A DNA stretch of 64,000 nt, taken from Kitasatospora sp. GAS204B. GTDB lineage: Bacteria > Actinomycetota > Actinomycetes > Streptomycetales > Streptomycetaceae. The first letter of the stretch is position 1. Each line of letters starts with the position of its first letter. The DNA lies in the NCBI RefSeq assembly GCF_029892155.1, contig NZ_JARZAG010000009.1, positions 62,001-126,000 of the forward strand, given 5' to 3'. This document shows positions 53,532 to 64,000 of the stretch, piece after piece. Position numbers and translations under genes: made by a program. The notes under the pieces are model-generated. The model did no database searches and was not told the origin of the DNA. It saw only the letters and a list, made by a program, of their open reading frames with translations.

Positions 53532-54512
53532 TCAGCCGCCCCGGACGGCCCGCAGCACCGCCGCGGCCATCCCCTGCTGCCCGGCGGCGTTCGGGTGCAG
53601 CGGTGCCCGCCCGTGGGCGGGGAACGGCGGCTCGATCCACCGGGCGTCCGACCCGGCGCACATGTCGTGGCCGAGCGAGGGGGCGTAGGTGTCCACGTAG
53701 CCCGCGCCGGCCGCCGTCGCCCGCTGGCGCAGCACCTCGTTCAGCCGCTGCTCCTGCGTGGCGAGGAAGGACAGGTCGCCGGGGGTCACGGTGTCGCCCA
53801 GCACCGGGGCGCAGGTGGCCGGGTCGGCCGGCAGCAGCGCCGGGTACCCGACCACGTACACCTTGGCCCGCGGCGCCCGCCGCGTGACCTCGGCCAGCAC
53901 CGCCGCCACCCGCTGCCCGACGGTGTCCAGCACGCCGGTCAGCTTGTCACTGCCGTCGGCGGCGGTATACGCGGCCTGGCAGGGCGCGTTGCTGGCCTTG
54001 TCGGGGTCGACCCACTTGAGCGCCGTGTTCGCCAGCCCGTCCTCGGCGCACTGCTTGACCACCGTCATGAAGTCCGCGTCATTGCCGCCGATACCGACCG
54101 TGACCAGCCGGGTGTCCGCGGTCAGCGCGTCCAGCTGCGGCGGGTTGGGGCCGCCGGTCACCCGCTGGGCGTCCGTCAGATCGGCCGTGGTGGCGCTGGA
54201 ACAGCTGACGTCGGTGAACCGGCCGGGCGCCAGCTTCAGCCCTGCCGCCACCAGCGAGGGGTAGTTCACCGCCGAGCGGCCACAGCCCTTGGGACCCCCG
54301 CCGGTCGGGTCGACCTGTAAGCCGGCGGTGTAGGAGTCACCCAGCGCCGCGTACGGGCCGGTCGGTAACGCGGCCGCACCGGGCGAGGCCGAGACGCTGG
54401 GCCGAGACGCCGCCCGCTCCCCCGGCGTCGCGCCGCCCGAGCAGCCGACGATGAGCGCCAGCGGCGCTGCCAGTACCGTCACCAATCCGGTGCCCCGCGT
54501 CACCCCACGCAT
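53532..54512 (-). CDS. SGNH/GDSL-type lipoprotein hydrolase
   Basis: A 326-aa secreted esterase-like protein. A signal peptide ends at LALIVGCSGG, a lipobox, so it is likely a lipoprotein. The SGNH blocks are visible: ALGDSYTAG with nucleophile Ser (block I), a Gly near VSCSSATTADL, GIGGNDADF with Asn (block III) and HPNAAGQQG with His (block V). Six or more Cys suggest disulfides, as in Streptomyces lipases. The substrate is unknown. The start ATG 54512 fits the signal peptide. It is 24 bp after the PAC2 gene on the same strand. Confidence 0.92.
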   Translation of the reverse strand: MRGVTRGTGLVTVLAAPLALIVGCSGGATPGERAASRPSVSASPGAAALPTGPYAALGDSYTAGLQVDPTGGGPKGCGRSAVNYPSLVAAGLKLAPGRFTDVSCSSATTADLTDAQRVTGGPNPPQLDALTADTRLVTVGIGGNDADFMTVVKQCAEDGLANTALKWVDPDKASNAPCQAAYTAADGSDKLTGVLDTVGQRVAAVLAEVTRRAPRAKVYVVGYPALLPADPATCAPVLGDTVTPGDLSFLATQEQRLNEVLRQRATAAGAGYVDTYAPSLGHDMCAGSDARWIEPPFPAHGRAPLHPNAAGQQGMAAAVLRAVRGG

Positions 54513-54536
54513 CGACCCCCACCCCCCGGCGGCACG

Positions 54537-55484
54537 CTACTCCGCCCCGCGCTCGTGCTCTGCCAGGAACTCCTCGAAGCGGCGCCCCAACTCTTCGGCC
54601 GAGGGCAGGTCGGCGGCCTCGGCGAGCAGGCTCTCGCGGCCCTCGGCGCCGGCCACCGCGTCGTACTGGCCCTCCATGCCGCGGATCGCCGAACGCAGCT
54701 CGTCGTCGCCCTGGGCCAGCTGCTCCTCGATGTCGGCGTAGACCTCGCCGACGTGCTCACGCAGCTCGTTGCCGGGCAGCACCAGGCCGGTGGCGGACTG
54801 GACGGCCTCCAGGATCAGCACGGCGGCGGCCGGATAGGCCGACCGCGCCACGTAGTGCGGCACGTGCACCGCGAAGCCGAGCACGTCGCGGCCCGCCTCG
54901 GCCAGCCGGTACTCGACCAGTGCCTGGGCGCTGCCCGGCACCTGCGCCTTCTCGAACCACTGCGGGTACCCGCCGGCCAGGTCCAGCCGGTTGCCGTGCG
55001 GGGTCAGGCCGACCGGACGGGTGTGCGGCACGCCCATCGGGATGCCGTGGAAATCCACCGCCAAGCGCACGCCCAACCGCTCCGCCAGCTTGCCGACGGC
55101 GGCCGCGAAGGCGTCCCACTCGACGTCCGGCTCCGGGCCGGTGAGCACCAGGAACGGCGCGCCGGCGGCGTCCGTGACCAGCTGGAGCAGGATCTGCGGC
55201 GGCTCGTAGGAGACCCAGCTCTCCCGGTCGAAGGTCATCGCGGGGCGGCGTGCGCGGTAGTCCACCAGGCGGTCGTGGTCGAACCGGGCGACCACCTGCG
55301 GGCTGCCCTCGGCCAGCAGATGGGCCATCACCTGGCCGCCGGCCTCGCCCGCGTCCATGAAGCCCTCGAAGTGGTAGAGCAGCACCAGGCCGGCCTCGGC
55401 CGTGGAGGTCGCGGCGGCCTTGGCAGCCGCCACCGCTGCCACGCCCTGCGGCTCAAGCTCGTACAGCTCCTCGGGATCACGCAC
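54537..55484 (-). CDS. PAC2 family protein
   Basis: A 315-aa protein. [25 protein letters not shown], then [16 protein letters not shown] and [20 protein letters not shown] and [23 protein letters not shown] are the PAC2 signatures. The family includes proteasome assembly chaperones in eukaryotes; in actinobacteria, which have proteasomes, PAC2 proteins are common, but the role is not proved. Start GTG 55484. Possibly co-transcribed with the SGNH gene downstream. Confidence 0.93.
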   Translation of the reverse strand: MRDPEELYELEPQGVAAVAAAKAAATSTAEAGLVLLYHFEGFMDAGEAGGQVMAHLLAEGSPQVVARFDHDRLVDYRARRPAMTFDRESWVSYEPPQILLQLVTDAAGAPFLVLTGPEPDVEWDAFAAAVGKLAERLGVRLAVDFHGIPMGVPHTRPVGLTPHGNRLDLAGGYPQWFEKAQVPGSAQALVEYRLAEAGRDVLGFAVHVPHYVARSAYPAAAVLILEAVQSATGLVLPGNELREHVGEVYADIEEQLAQGDDELRSAIRGMEGQYDAVAGAEGRESLLAEAADLPSAEELGRRFEEFLAEHERGAE

Positions 55485-56166
55485 CGCGCACCCAACCGTT
55501 TCTCGTCGTCGGTCCTACCTGTCCGGCCGTACCGGTCCGGCAACAGCACCAGCGTGCCGCACGGCACTGACATTCCCGCCGACCGGAACGCACTCGAATC
55601 CTCTCACCTGCGACCACCCGCGCCGCTCGTCCGCGGCTCGAGCGCGCGGGGCCGTCGGCGCAGGTCAGCACGGCGAATCGGGGTCGAGGACTGGTCCTCG
55701 GCGCGGCGCCGGGCGTAGCATCGGGACACTCGCGTCCCCCACCCGCGTGCCGCGAAGTGACGCACGGGGCCAAGCCGGGTATCGTCCTCTCGCTGCCTCG
55801 CATCATCGCGTCGTCGCCACGTCGTCCGTCACGCCGTGGGCCGCGGCCCGATCCATGTGCGGCCAGCCCCCTGATTCGCACCTTGCCTTCACTTGGCCGC
55901 CTGCTTCCCTTCGCGCCTTCGTTCCTTCTTCGGCCATCTCGCGGACGCACACTGTCCCCCCGCAACTCCCCGCCGGACCGGTCCATGAGAACCGTGCCCG
56001 CTCCGGCACCGCGCTGCCCGTTCCGGGCCGCCCCTCCCCCGTCGTACGACCGAGCTCCGGCGTACCCGAGGAGCGGCGGAGCCCCCGGCCGGGGCGATCT
56101 GCCCAGCCCGAACGCCCGCACCCTGGGCGCGAGGGTCCCTCCGACCGCCGAAGGACCGAAGGTTCC
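55485..56166. other. 682-bp region without a confident gene
   Basis: Frames of up to 270 codons on both strands cross this stretch, but none shows the usual G/C-ending codons or a known domain. It is rich in CGTC-type runs (about 55806-55860) and pyrimidines, with no hairpin strong enough for a terminator that I could confirm. Promoters for PAC2 and GNAT should lie here. A structured RNA is possible but unproved. Confidence 0.5.
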
Positions 56167-56910
56167 GTGCCAGCACCTGTCACCCTCACCGGCCGCACCG
56201 TTCGGCTGGAGCCCCTTTCCGAGCAGCACACCGAAGGGCTGGCCGCGGCCGCCGCCGCGGATCGGACCTCGTTCGGCTTCACCGCCGTCCCGCAGGGCCT
56301 GGACGGCGCCCGCGAGTTCATCGCCACCGCGCAGCGCGACATGGCGGCCGGCCGGTCGCTGGTCTTCGCCAGCGTGCGGGCGGCCGACGGCCTGGTGGTC
56401 GGCTCCACCCGGTTCCTGGAACTGGACTACTGGCAGGGCCCGGTGGTCTGGCCGCCGCTGCCCTCGGGCCCGATCGGCGACCCGGCCACCGCCGTGCCGG
56501 ACGCCGCCGAGATCGGCCGCACCTGGCTCTCCGCGCACGCCCAGGGCACCGGCATCAACACCGAGGCCAAGCTGCTGATGCTCCGGCACGCCTTCGAGAC
56601 CTGGGGCGTGCAGCGGATCTCGATGCGCGCCGACGCCCGCAACCTGCGCTCGCGCGCGGCGATCGAGCGGCTCGGGGCCACCTCGGAAGGCGTGCGGCGG
56701 GCCCACAGCCGCGGGCTGGACGGGGTGGTGCGCAGCACCGCGTTCTACTCGATCCTGGCCGAGGAGTGGCCCGCCGTGCGGGACATCATCGAGCTGCGGA
56801 TCGCCGCCGCGATCGCGCCGAGCGCGCCCGAGCGGCGGCTGGACCGGGGCATGGGCCGCGAGCTCGACCAGGAGTGCGTCAGACACGCCGGCGCGCTGAT
56901 CCCGGCCTGA
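56167..56910 (+). CDS. GNAT family N-acetyltransferase
   Basis: A 247-aa acetyltransferase of the RimJ/RimL-like group: VTLTGRTVRLEPLSEQHTEGL at the N-terminus, then GSTRFLELDYWQGP, EIGRTWLSAHAQGTGINTEAKLLMLRHAFETWGVQRISMRADARNLRSRAAIERLGATSEGVRR. The acetyl-CoA pyrophosphate loop is in the AQGTGINTEAK segment (Q/RxxGxG/A-like), and N-R-S-x-AAIE is the usual motif B. It acetylates an amino group on a protein or small molecule. GTG 56167 has GAAGG four bases upstream. Confidence 0.93.
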   Translation: MPAPVTLTGRTVRLEPLSEQHTEGLAAAAAADRTSFGFTAVPQGLDGAREFIATAQRDMAAGRSLVFASVRAADGLVVGSTRFLELDYWQGPVVWPPLPSGPIGDPATAVPDAAEIGRTWLSAHAQGTGINTEAKLLMLRHAFETWGVQRISMRADARNLRSRAAIERLGATSEGVRRAHSRGLDGVVRSTAFYSILAEEWPAVRDIIELRIAAAIAPSAPERRLDRGMGRELDQECVRHAGALIPA

Positions 56911-57046
56911 CCCTGACCCGACCGTCGCTGGAGCACGACTGGAGCACGACTGGAGCGTGGCCGGCGCCCGAGTCAACACGTGGTGGAGATGACCCCCTGA
57001 GGGGGATATTTCGCATACCCACGGTTCGGCTGGGCACCACCCCGCC

Positions 57047-58051
57047 ATGACTCCCCTCGATTCCGTCCGGCTGCTCGGCGCCGACCAGCAGCACATCGTC
57101 ACCCGCGCGCAGCTGATCGAGCACGGGGTCCCGTCCGGGACCATCGCGCATCGACTGCGCCCGGGTGGGCCCTGGCAGCGGGTGCTCCCACGGGTGATCT
57201 GCCTGCAGAGCGGGCGGCTGACCGCGCATCAGCGCCTGCGCGCGGCGCTCAGCTACGCCGCGCCCAAGGGCGAGCGGCCACGCCCGGGTGCCGTCCTGCT
57301 CACCGGCCTGGCCGTGCTGGCCGATGCCGGGCTGACCGGCGCCGGGCACCCGTCGGACATCGAGGTGGTCGACGTGCTGATCCCGGCGGGGCGGCGGGTG
57401 GCGAGCCGGGACTTCGTCCGGGTGCACCGGGCCCCGGCCAGAGCCAGCGGACTACCGGCCGGCTTCGAACGGGACGACGGCCTGTGGAGCGTGAGCGTCG
57501 GGCGGGCGCTGGCCGACGTGGCACCGCATCTGACCAGCGGTAGACAGTTCCGGGCGCTCTGCGCGGAGGCGACGCAGCGGCGGTTGTGCGAGCGCGCCGA
57601 TCTGCTCACCCGGCTGCTCGGCGGACCGTCGACCACCGCGGCACTGCCGCACGTGCAGCAGGTGGCCGACGAGCTGACCTGCGGCATCTACTCGATCGCG
57701 GAGAGCGAGGCCCGCGAACTCCTACGGCGCGGCGGCCTGCCGGAACCGCTGTGGAATCCGGTGCTGATGCTGGACGGACGGTTCCTGGCGATCCCGGACG
57801 CGTTCTGGCCGCAGGCCTGCGTGGCGCTGGAGATCGACTCGCGGGCCTGGCACCTGCGCCCGGCGGACTACGAGCGCACCCTGACCCGGGGCAACCGGCT
57901 GGCGGCGGCCCGGCTACCGGTGGTCCGGGCCACCCCCCACCAGCTGCGCACCGACGCGGCGACCGTGCTGCGGGAGCTGCGCACCCTGCTCGCCACCGGC
58001 CCGCACGGGCCGTACCACCGGCTGAGCTGGGCGCGGCAGCGGATCGGCTAG
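57047..58051 (+). CDS. AbiEi-like N-terminal / endonuclease-like C-terminal protein
   Basis: A 334-aa protein. The N-terminus, QQHIVTRAQLIEHGVPSGTIAHRLRPGGPWQRVLPRVIC, resembles the winged-helix start of AbiEi-type antitoxins. The C-terminus (about residues 255-325) has VALEIDSRAWHLRPADYERTLTRGNRLAAARLPVVRATPHQL, the E-x-D and later conserved pattern of VSR/DUF559 restriction-endonuclease-like folds. Such fusions are common singletons in actinomycetes. Nothing here resembles an AbiEii toxin partner. A role in phage defence or DNA repair is inference. It ends at the edge of the palindrome at 58051. Confidence 0.85.
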   Translation: MTPLDSVRLLGADQQHIVTRAQLIEHGVPSGTIAHRLRPGGPWQRVLPRVICLQSGRLTAHQRLRAALSYAAPKGERPRPGAVLLTGLAVLADAGLTGAGHPSDIEVVDVLIPAGRRVASRDFVRVHRAPARASGLPAGFERDDGLWSVSVGRALADVAPHLTSGRQFRALCAEATQRRLCERADLLTRLLGGPSTTAALPHVQQVADELTCGIYSIAESEARELLRRGGLPEPLWNPVLMLDGRFLAIPDAFWPQACVALEIDSRAWHLRPADYERTLTRGNRLAAARLPVVRATPHQLRTDAATVLRELRTLLATGPHGPYHRLSWARQRIG

Positions 58052-58224
58052 GTCCTGCCGTCAAACCCCCTTCGTTCGCCCGCAGGGCGGCTTGGCGGCG
58101 TCAGGCGCGTGCTCTCGGCGTGCCGGGCGCGGGCCCTCGTACTGGGCGTACTCGGGTCTGTGCCCGGTGCGGCGAGAGTGCGTGCATGGCGTCGCCGAGC
58201 AGAAGGGGGTTTGACGACAGGACC
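58051..58224. repeat. 174-bp imperfect palindrome with 23-bp near-perfect ends
   Basis: The ends 58051-58073 and 58202-58224 are inverted repeats matching at 22 of 23 positions. The inner arms also pair over much of their length, around a GTAC-rich centre (58141-58152). The whole can fold into one long stem. It starts inside the TAG stop of the gene before it and lies between convergent genes. It may be a non-autonomous repeat element or a dual terminator. Confidence 0.8.
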
Positions 58225-58254
58225 TGGGCGTGTTTCATGATTCGCGCCGGCCGA

Positions 58255-58282
58255 GGACCCCTGACCAGGAGTCAGGGGGTCC
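58255..58282. terminator. Hairpin overlapping the stop of the wHTH gene
   Basis: GGACCCCTGAC (58255-58265) pairs with GTCAGGGGGTCC (58271-58282) with one bulged G. The loop is CAGGA. The stop of the minus-strand regulator at 58272 lies inside the stem. Confidence 0.65.
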
Positions 58283-58598
58283 CCCGCTGCTCGGCCGTCG
58301 CCGCGCCGGCGGCCGTGGCGACGGCGGCCAGCGCCTGCAGCGCGGCGAGGTGGGAGGTCAGAGCGGTGCGCCCGGTGCGGGTGGCGGCGAGCCAGGTGCG
58401 CGGGCGCTTGCCGACGTAGCCCTTCTTGACCGTCAGGTAGCCGGCCGCCTCGAGCGCGCTCGCCGCCTTGCTGAGCACCGAGTCGGAGACCTCGCAGTAG
58501 TCCCGCACCACGCCGAACTCGGCTTCGGTGCAGCCGCAGAGGAAGGCGAGCAGGGTCAGCCGGGTCGGCAGCTGGAGCAGCGGATCGACGGTGTTCAC
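58272..58598 (-). CDS. Winged-helix transcriptional regulator (MarR/HTH_34-like)
   Basis: A 108-aa DNA-binding protein: LLQLPTRLTLLAFLCGCTEAEFGVVRDYCEVSDSVLSKAASALEAAGYLTVKKGYVGKRPRTWLAATRTGRTALTSHLAALQ. It is the small regulator type that represses an operon with a membrane protein. The GTG start overlaps the stop of the membrane-protein gene (GTGA). It probably binds the ACTTTCCAA dyad at 59142. Three Cys are present (LCGC, DYC); a redox role is only possible. Confidence 0.92.
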   Translation of the reverse strand: MNTVDPLLQLPTRLTLLAFLCGCTEAEFGVVRDYCEVSDSVLSKAASALEAAGYLTVKKGYVGKRPRTWLAATRTGRTALTSHLAALQALAAVATAAGAATAEQRGTP

Positions 58599-59098
58599 GC
58601 GGCGGCCCGCTCCCCGCGGACCCGCCGGTTGGCCAGCAGCATCAGCGCCCAGAAGCCGAAGCCGCCGCCGACTCCCGCCCCGGCGCAGGCCGCCAGCTGG
58701 CCGCCGATCGGCCAGCAGGCCAGACCGACCACGCCCGCCACCGCGACGACCGCCGCCGTGCCGCCCCGGATGAAGCCGCGCCAGGCCCGGTTGTCGTCGA
58801 GCCGGCCGACCACGCCGGTGCTGCGCATGCCGAGCCTGGCCACCAGGCCCATCAGGGCGGCGAAGAGCAGGATGCCGGCGAGCAGCAGCCAGGTGAGGTG
58901 GTAGGCGCGGGAGATCCCGATGAGCGTGCCGTAACCCGCCAGGATCGCGCCGAAAGTCGGCCCGTACCAGCCGGGCAGCAGCCGCGGTCGGTGGGCGGCG
59001 ACGTTCGCGCGCTCGGCGAGCGCGAGGGCCTCGGCGGGATCGAGGACCCGGGCAGAATCAGCGGGTTCGGCGGAATCGAGAACGGAATCGCTGGTCAT
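58595..59098 (-). CDS. Four-helix membrane protein of unknown function
   Basis: A 167-aa protein. The first 45 residues are charged and acidic, then four hydrophobic helices (YGPTFGAILAGYGTLIGIS, LTWLLLAGILLFAALMGLV, GTAAVVAVAGVVGLACWPI, CAGAGVGGGFGFWALMLLAN). ATG 59098 leads the operon with the regulator. This pair is a common actinomycete arrangement in which the regulator controls its own operon; the membrane protein has no known activity. It may respond to membrane stress; that is inference. Confidence 0.85.
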   Translation of the reverse strand: MTSDSVLDSAEPADSARVLDPAEALALAERANVAAHRPRLLPGWYGPTFGAILAGYGTLIGISRAYHLTWLLLAGILLFAALMGLVARLGMRSTGVVGRLDDNRAWRGFIRGGTAAVVAVAGVVGLACWPIGGQLAACAGAGVGGGFGFWALMLLANRRVRGERAAA

Positions 59099-59141
59099 GA
59101 TGCTCCCCCTGGATGTGGACTTCTTTTCCAGGATGGCACAT

Positions 59142-59160
59142 ACTTTCCAATTTGGAAAGT
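59142..59160. promoter_or_regulatory. Perfect 19-bp operator of the membrane protein-regulator operon
   Basis: ACTTTCCAATTTGGAAAGT is palindromic about one central base, 43 bp upstream of the membrane protein start at 59098. A further half-site, ACTTTC, follows at 59160-59165. It is in the only AT-rich stretch of this gap, as expected for a promoter. Confidence 0.7.
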
Positions 59161-59183
59161 ACTTTCAGCATGCATAACGGCGC

Positions 59184-59231
59184 GAGGCCGGGGCGGGAAC
59201 GGACGCCATTGTCCGTTCCCGCCCCGGCCTC
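59184..59231 (-). terminator. Distal terminator of ppdK, 21-bp hairpin
   Basis: Perfect 21-bp arms (59184-59204 and 59211-59231) with loop GCCATT. It isolates ppdK from the operon at 59098. Confidence 0.85.
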
Positions 59232-59235
59232 AGTA

Positions 59236-59272
59236 CGTCCGGCGGTTCTCCTGCGCCGAGCACCGCCGGACG
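59236..59272 (-). terminator. Second hairpin downstream of ppdK
   Basis: Perfect 11-bp arms (59236-59246 and 59262-59272), 15-nt loop, between the first hairpin and the ppdK stop. Confidence 0.6.
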
Positions 59273-59291
59273 CCCCTCCCCGCTGGAGGGG
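59273..59291 (-). terminator. Third hairpin next to the ppdK stop
   Basis: CCCCTCC (59273-59279) pairs with GGAGGGG (59285-59291), 5-nt loop, 8 bp from the ppdK stop. Confidence 0.5.
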
Positions 59292-59299
59292 GGCACGGG

Positions 59300-62008
<2,709 letters not shown>

Positions 62009-62570
62009 GGGTCGGTCTCCTCGCACGGGGTTGCCTGACGCCGGAGAACATACCCATTTCGAAGGCGATTGCGCGCCGTCGATAGGCCGTCCGATCCCGA
62101 GGACCGGTACCGACCCTCGGGATCAAATGCTTGTGAAGGCGTTCACCTCTGTTGCCGAAATCGTCCGGATGACGCTAGCGATCGTTCAAGTATTGAAGAC
62201 ACGGACACGCGAAGATCGCCTGGGCCGGACAGAGGGTAGTGGTGGATGGTCCACCGTGTTTCCCCGGCTTGATTTCCTGCAGCCAAGGGACGGATCGGCC
62301 CGAGCGCCCGTTCGGGAAGCGATTTGGACGCCGTGGCACTTTCCATGCCCCTGACGCGCCGTCAGTCACTCTTTGGTGTGGCAAGAGTCACGGACGCGAC
62401 TCGCTCATCGTACGTATCGAAACTCGTCTGTTCGTCGCCCAACGCGCCGTTTCGTGTGCGCTCCGTGATGACGATCTGCCAAAAGGGAGCCCTCTTGGCC
62501 AGATTGGCCAAGAGGGCCAGGACACCTTGTCCCAGGGCCCCGAGCGGGCGTATTCGCCGCTCTGGATGAA
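62009..62570. other. Intergenic region upstream of ppdK
   Basis: No gene is supported in these 562 bp. The ppdK promoter must lie in the AT-richer stretch 62125-62205 (TTGAAC on the minus strand at 62189-62184 is a possible -35). CTGACG-CGC-CGTCAG at 62351-62365 is a mini-hairpin like those at 10062 and 42893. The dusB terminator is at 62491-62515. Confidence 0.5.
62491..62515 (-). terminator. dusB terminator
   Basis: A perfect 11-bp stem (62491-62501 with 62505-62515), loop GAT, about 55 bp past the dusB stop. On the minus strand it is followed by GGCTCCCTTTTGG, a short T-run, so it is close to an intrinsic terminator. Confidence 0.75.
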
Positions 62571-63755
62571 TCAGCCGCCGGAGCTGTCCGATTCGGCGTC
62601 AATGCTCGGTACGGCGCAGTCGTACGGATCGTCCAACCAGCCTTCCGGCAGGACCACCCGGCCGTTGCCGCTGGTGCGCCCGCGCGGGCCGTCGGCGCCG
62701 GCCGGCCAGCGCTGCTCCTGCTCGACCTCGGCGAGCAGCCCGGCCAGCTCGTCGAGCGAGCCTGCCATCGCCAGCTTGACCCGCAGCTGGGAGCCGACCG
62801 AGAAGCCCTTGGTGTACCAGGCGACGTGCTTGCGGAAGTCGACGACGCCGCGCTGCTCGTCCTTCATCCACCGGCCCAGCAGCTCGGCGTGGCGCAGCAT
62901 GGTGGCGCCCACCTCGGCGAAGCTCGGGCGGACCGGGTCGGTGACGCCTTCGAAGACCGCGACCAGGTCCTTGAAGAGCCACGGCCGGCCCAGGCAGCCG
63001 CGGCCGACCACCACGCCGTCGCAGCCGGTCTCGCGCATCATCCGCACCGCGTCCGGCGCCGACCAGATGTCGCCGTTGCCGAGCACCGGGACCTGCGCGG
63101 GGACCGCCTCGCGCAGTCGGGCGATCGCCGACCAGTCCGCGGTGCCGCCGTAGTGCTGGGAGGCGGTGCGGCCGTGCAGGGCGATCGCCGAGACGCCCTC
63201 CTCCGCGCCGATCCGGCCGGCGTCCAGGTAGGTGAGGTGGTCCTCGTCGATGCCCTTGCGCATCTTCATGGTGACCGGCAGCCCGCCCGCGCCCGCCACC
63301 GCCTCGCGCAGCAGCTCGCGCAGCAGGTTGCGCTTGTAGGGCAGCGCCGAGCCGCCGCCCTTGCGGGTCACCTTGGGGACCGGGCAGCCGAAGTTGAGGT
63401 CGATGTGGTCGGCCAGGTCCTCCTCCGCGATCATGCGGGCGGCCTTGCCGACGGTGGCCGGGTCCACGCCGTACAGCTGGATCGAGCGCGGCTGCTCGCT
63501 CGCATCGAAGTGGATCAGCTGCATGGTCTTGGCGTTGCGCTCGACCAGCGCCCGGGTGGTGATCATCTCGGAGACGAACAGGCCCTTGCCGCCGGACTGC
63601 TCGCGACAGAGCGTGCGGAACGGAGCGTTGGTGATCCCCGCCATCGGCGCGAGCACCACCGGCGGCCAGACCTGGAGCGGGCCGATCGACAGCGGCGCGA
63701 ACTCGCCGGCGGAGGCTTCGGGAGCGGCTGCGGGTGCTTCGGGCGTGACGGTCAT
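62571..63755 (-). CDS. dusB: tRNA-dihydrouridine synthase
   Basis: A 394-aa flavoprotein reducing uridines in tRNA. The FMN barrel motif is VLAPMAGITNAPFRTLC, the catalytic Cys is in IDLNFGCPVPKVTRKGGGSAL, and RKGIDEDHLTYLDAGRIGAEEG and HGRTASQHYGG follow. The last part, VDFRKHVAWYTKGF, is the helical tRNA-binding domain. ATG 63755 is preferred; a GTG at 63809 would add 18 Pro-rich residues. It lies next to ppdK as in S. coelicolor. A Gly/Pro tail ends the protein. Confidence 0.95.
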   Translation of the reverse strand: MTVTPEAPAAAPEASAGEFAPLSIGPLQVWPPVVLAPMAGITNAPFRTLCREQSGGKGLFVSEMITTRALVERNAKTMQLIHFDASEQPRSIQLYGVDPATVGKAARMIAEEDLADHIDLNFGCPVPKVTRKGGGSALPYKRNLLRELLREAVAGAGGLPVTMKMRKGIDEDHLTYLDAGRIGAEEGVSAIALHGRTASQHYGGTADWSAIARLREAVPAQVPVLGNGDIWSAPDAVRMMRETGCDGVVVGRGCLGRPWLFKDLVAVFEGVTDPVRPSFAEVGATMLRHAELLGRWMKDEQRGVVDFRKHVAWYTKGFSVGSQLRVKLAMAGSLDELAGLLAEVEQEQRWPAGADGPRGRTSGNGRVVLPEGWLDDPYDCAVPSIDAESDSSGG

Positions 63756-63849
63756 GCGCGGGCGGTCCTCGGCGGGAGCGGGTGGACGGGACTCTCCATT
63801 GTCCCCCACCGCCGCGCGGGCCCTCTTTCTGCCGCCCGACCGGGGCCGG

Positions 63850-64000
63850 TCAGCCCGAGGTGTAGCCCAGGCCGGTGTGCCCCGAGCCGCAGGTGGCGAC
63901 GATCGAGTTCGGCGAGGTCGGGTCGTTCAGCGCCGGATTCACGTCGGAGGGCCCGGCCACGTTGAGGCGGTAGGTGCTGCCCGGCGGCAGCCGCACGGTG
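63850..64000 (-). CDS. C-terminal end of an unidentified protein (5' end outside window)
   Basis: The last 49 codons read TVRLPPGSTYRLNVAGPSDVNPALNDPTSPNSIVATCGSGHTGLGYTSG and stop at 63850. The sequence is Gly/Ser/Pro-rich with one Cys and no Lys, a beta-rich style often seen in secreted proteins. Codons end in G or C, so the frame is real. No family can be named from this part, and the gene is cut by the window edge. Confidence 0.6.
   Translation of the reverse strand, partial: TVRLPPGSTYRLNVAGPSDVNPALNDPTSPNSIVATCGSGHTGLGYTSG

Noticed and set aside
55757..56578. 273-codon plus-strand frame overlapping the GNAT start
   Set aside because: Its second half is the GNAT gene in another frame, and codon use is not biased to G/C third positions.

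Overview
The window is about 72% G+C. Its codons mostly end in G or C, GTG starts are frequent, and translationally coupled ATGA/GTGA overlaps are common. Gene content and order point to a filamentous actinomycete of the Streptomyces/Kitasatospora group: ahpE, DUF3052, aceE, then fasR-fabD-fabH-acpP-fabF, then hrdA, dnaG, dgt, ppdK and dusB. It reads as a core chromosomal segment with small accessory insertions. The species cannot be fixed from sequence alone.

1-10.7 kb is a Ter (tellurium-resistance-type) stress cluster. It holds a phosphoribosyltransferase (cut by the window edge) coupled to an HpcH/HpaI aldolase, four TerD-fold proteins (one with a Pro/Gly/Tyr/Gln-rich tail, one TerA-like), a DUF475/TerC-like membrane protein with an acidic loop, a DUF2637 membrane protein, and a Ser/Thr kinase with a PQQ-type beta-propeller. 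10.9-15.4 kb carries ahpE, DUF3052 and aceE. 15.5-21.7 kb is a block of regulators and enzymes (TetR, secreted hydrolase, aldo/keto reductase with MerR, beta-lactamase-fold hydrolase, pirin). 21.8-26.8 kb is the fatty-acid synthase operon fasR-fabD-fabH-acpP-fabF, closed by an intrinsic terminator.

26.9-32.5 kb has DUF3145, a divergent oxidoreductase/MarR pair and an ArsR/P-type ATPase operon. 32.6-36.7 kb holds envelope genes (FtsW/RodA-like, LCP). 36.9-39.3 kb has three tRNA genes (one CAU, two Asn) around two tandemly duplicated lipoprotein serine proteases. 39.5-47.3 kb carries YtxH-like, FGGY kinase, glutamate decarboxylase, hrdA, dnaG and dgt. 47.4-49.4 kb is a regulator/MFS efflux operon with two near-identical 18-bp palindromes.

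49.5-53.4 kb is the most interesting locus. A 152-aa protein ends in a short motif (TQNVTASG...VVQGGDQHN) that reappears at the N-terminus of the next, overlapping gene, a 1,116-aa P-loop NTPase/TPR protein. This is the layout of bacterial NLR systems in which a BELL-domain effector and an NLR share an amyloid signalling motif (BASS, RHIM-like), so I propose an undescribed two-gene regulated cell-death or immunity unit. 53.5-59.1 kb adds an SGNH hydrolase, PAC2, GNAT, a putative AbiEi/nuclease-like protein, a 174-bp imperfect palindrome and a small regulator/membrane-protein operon. 59.2-64 kb holds ppdK, dusB and the end of a secreted-type protein. No insertion sequences, CRISPR arrays or rRNA genes were seen.
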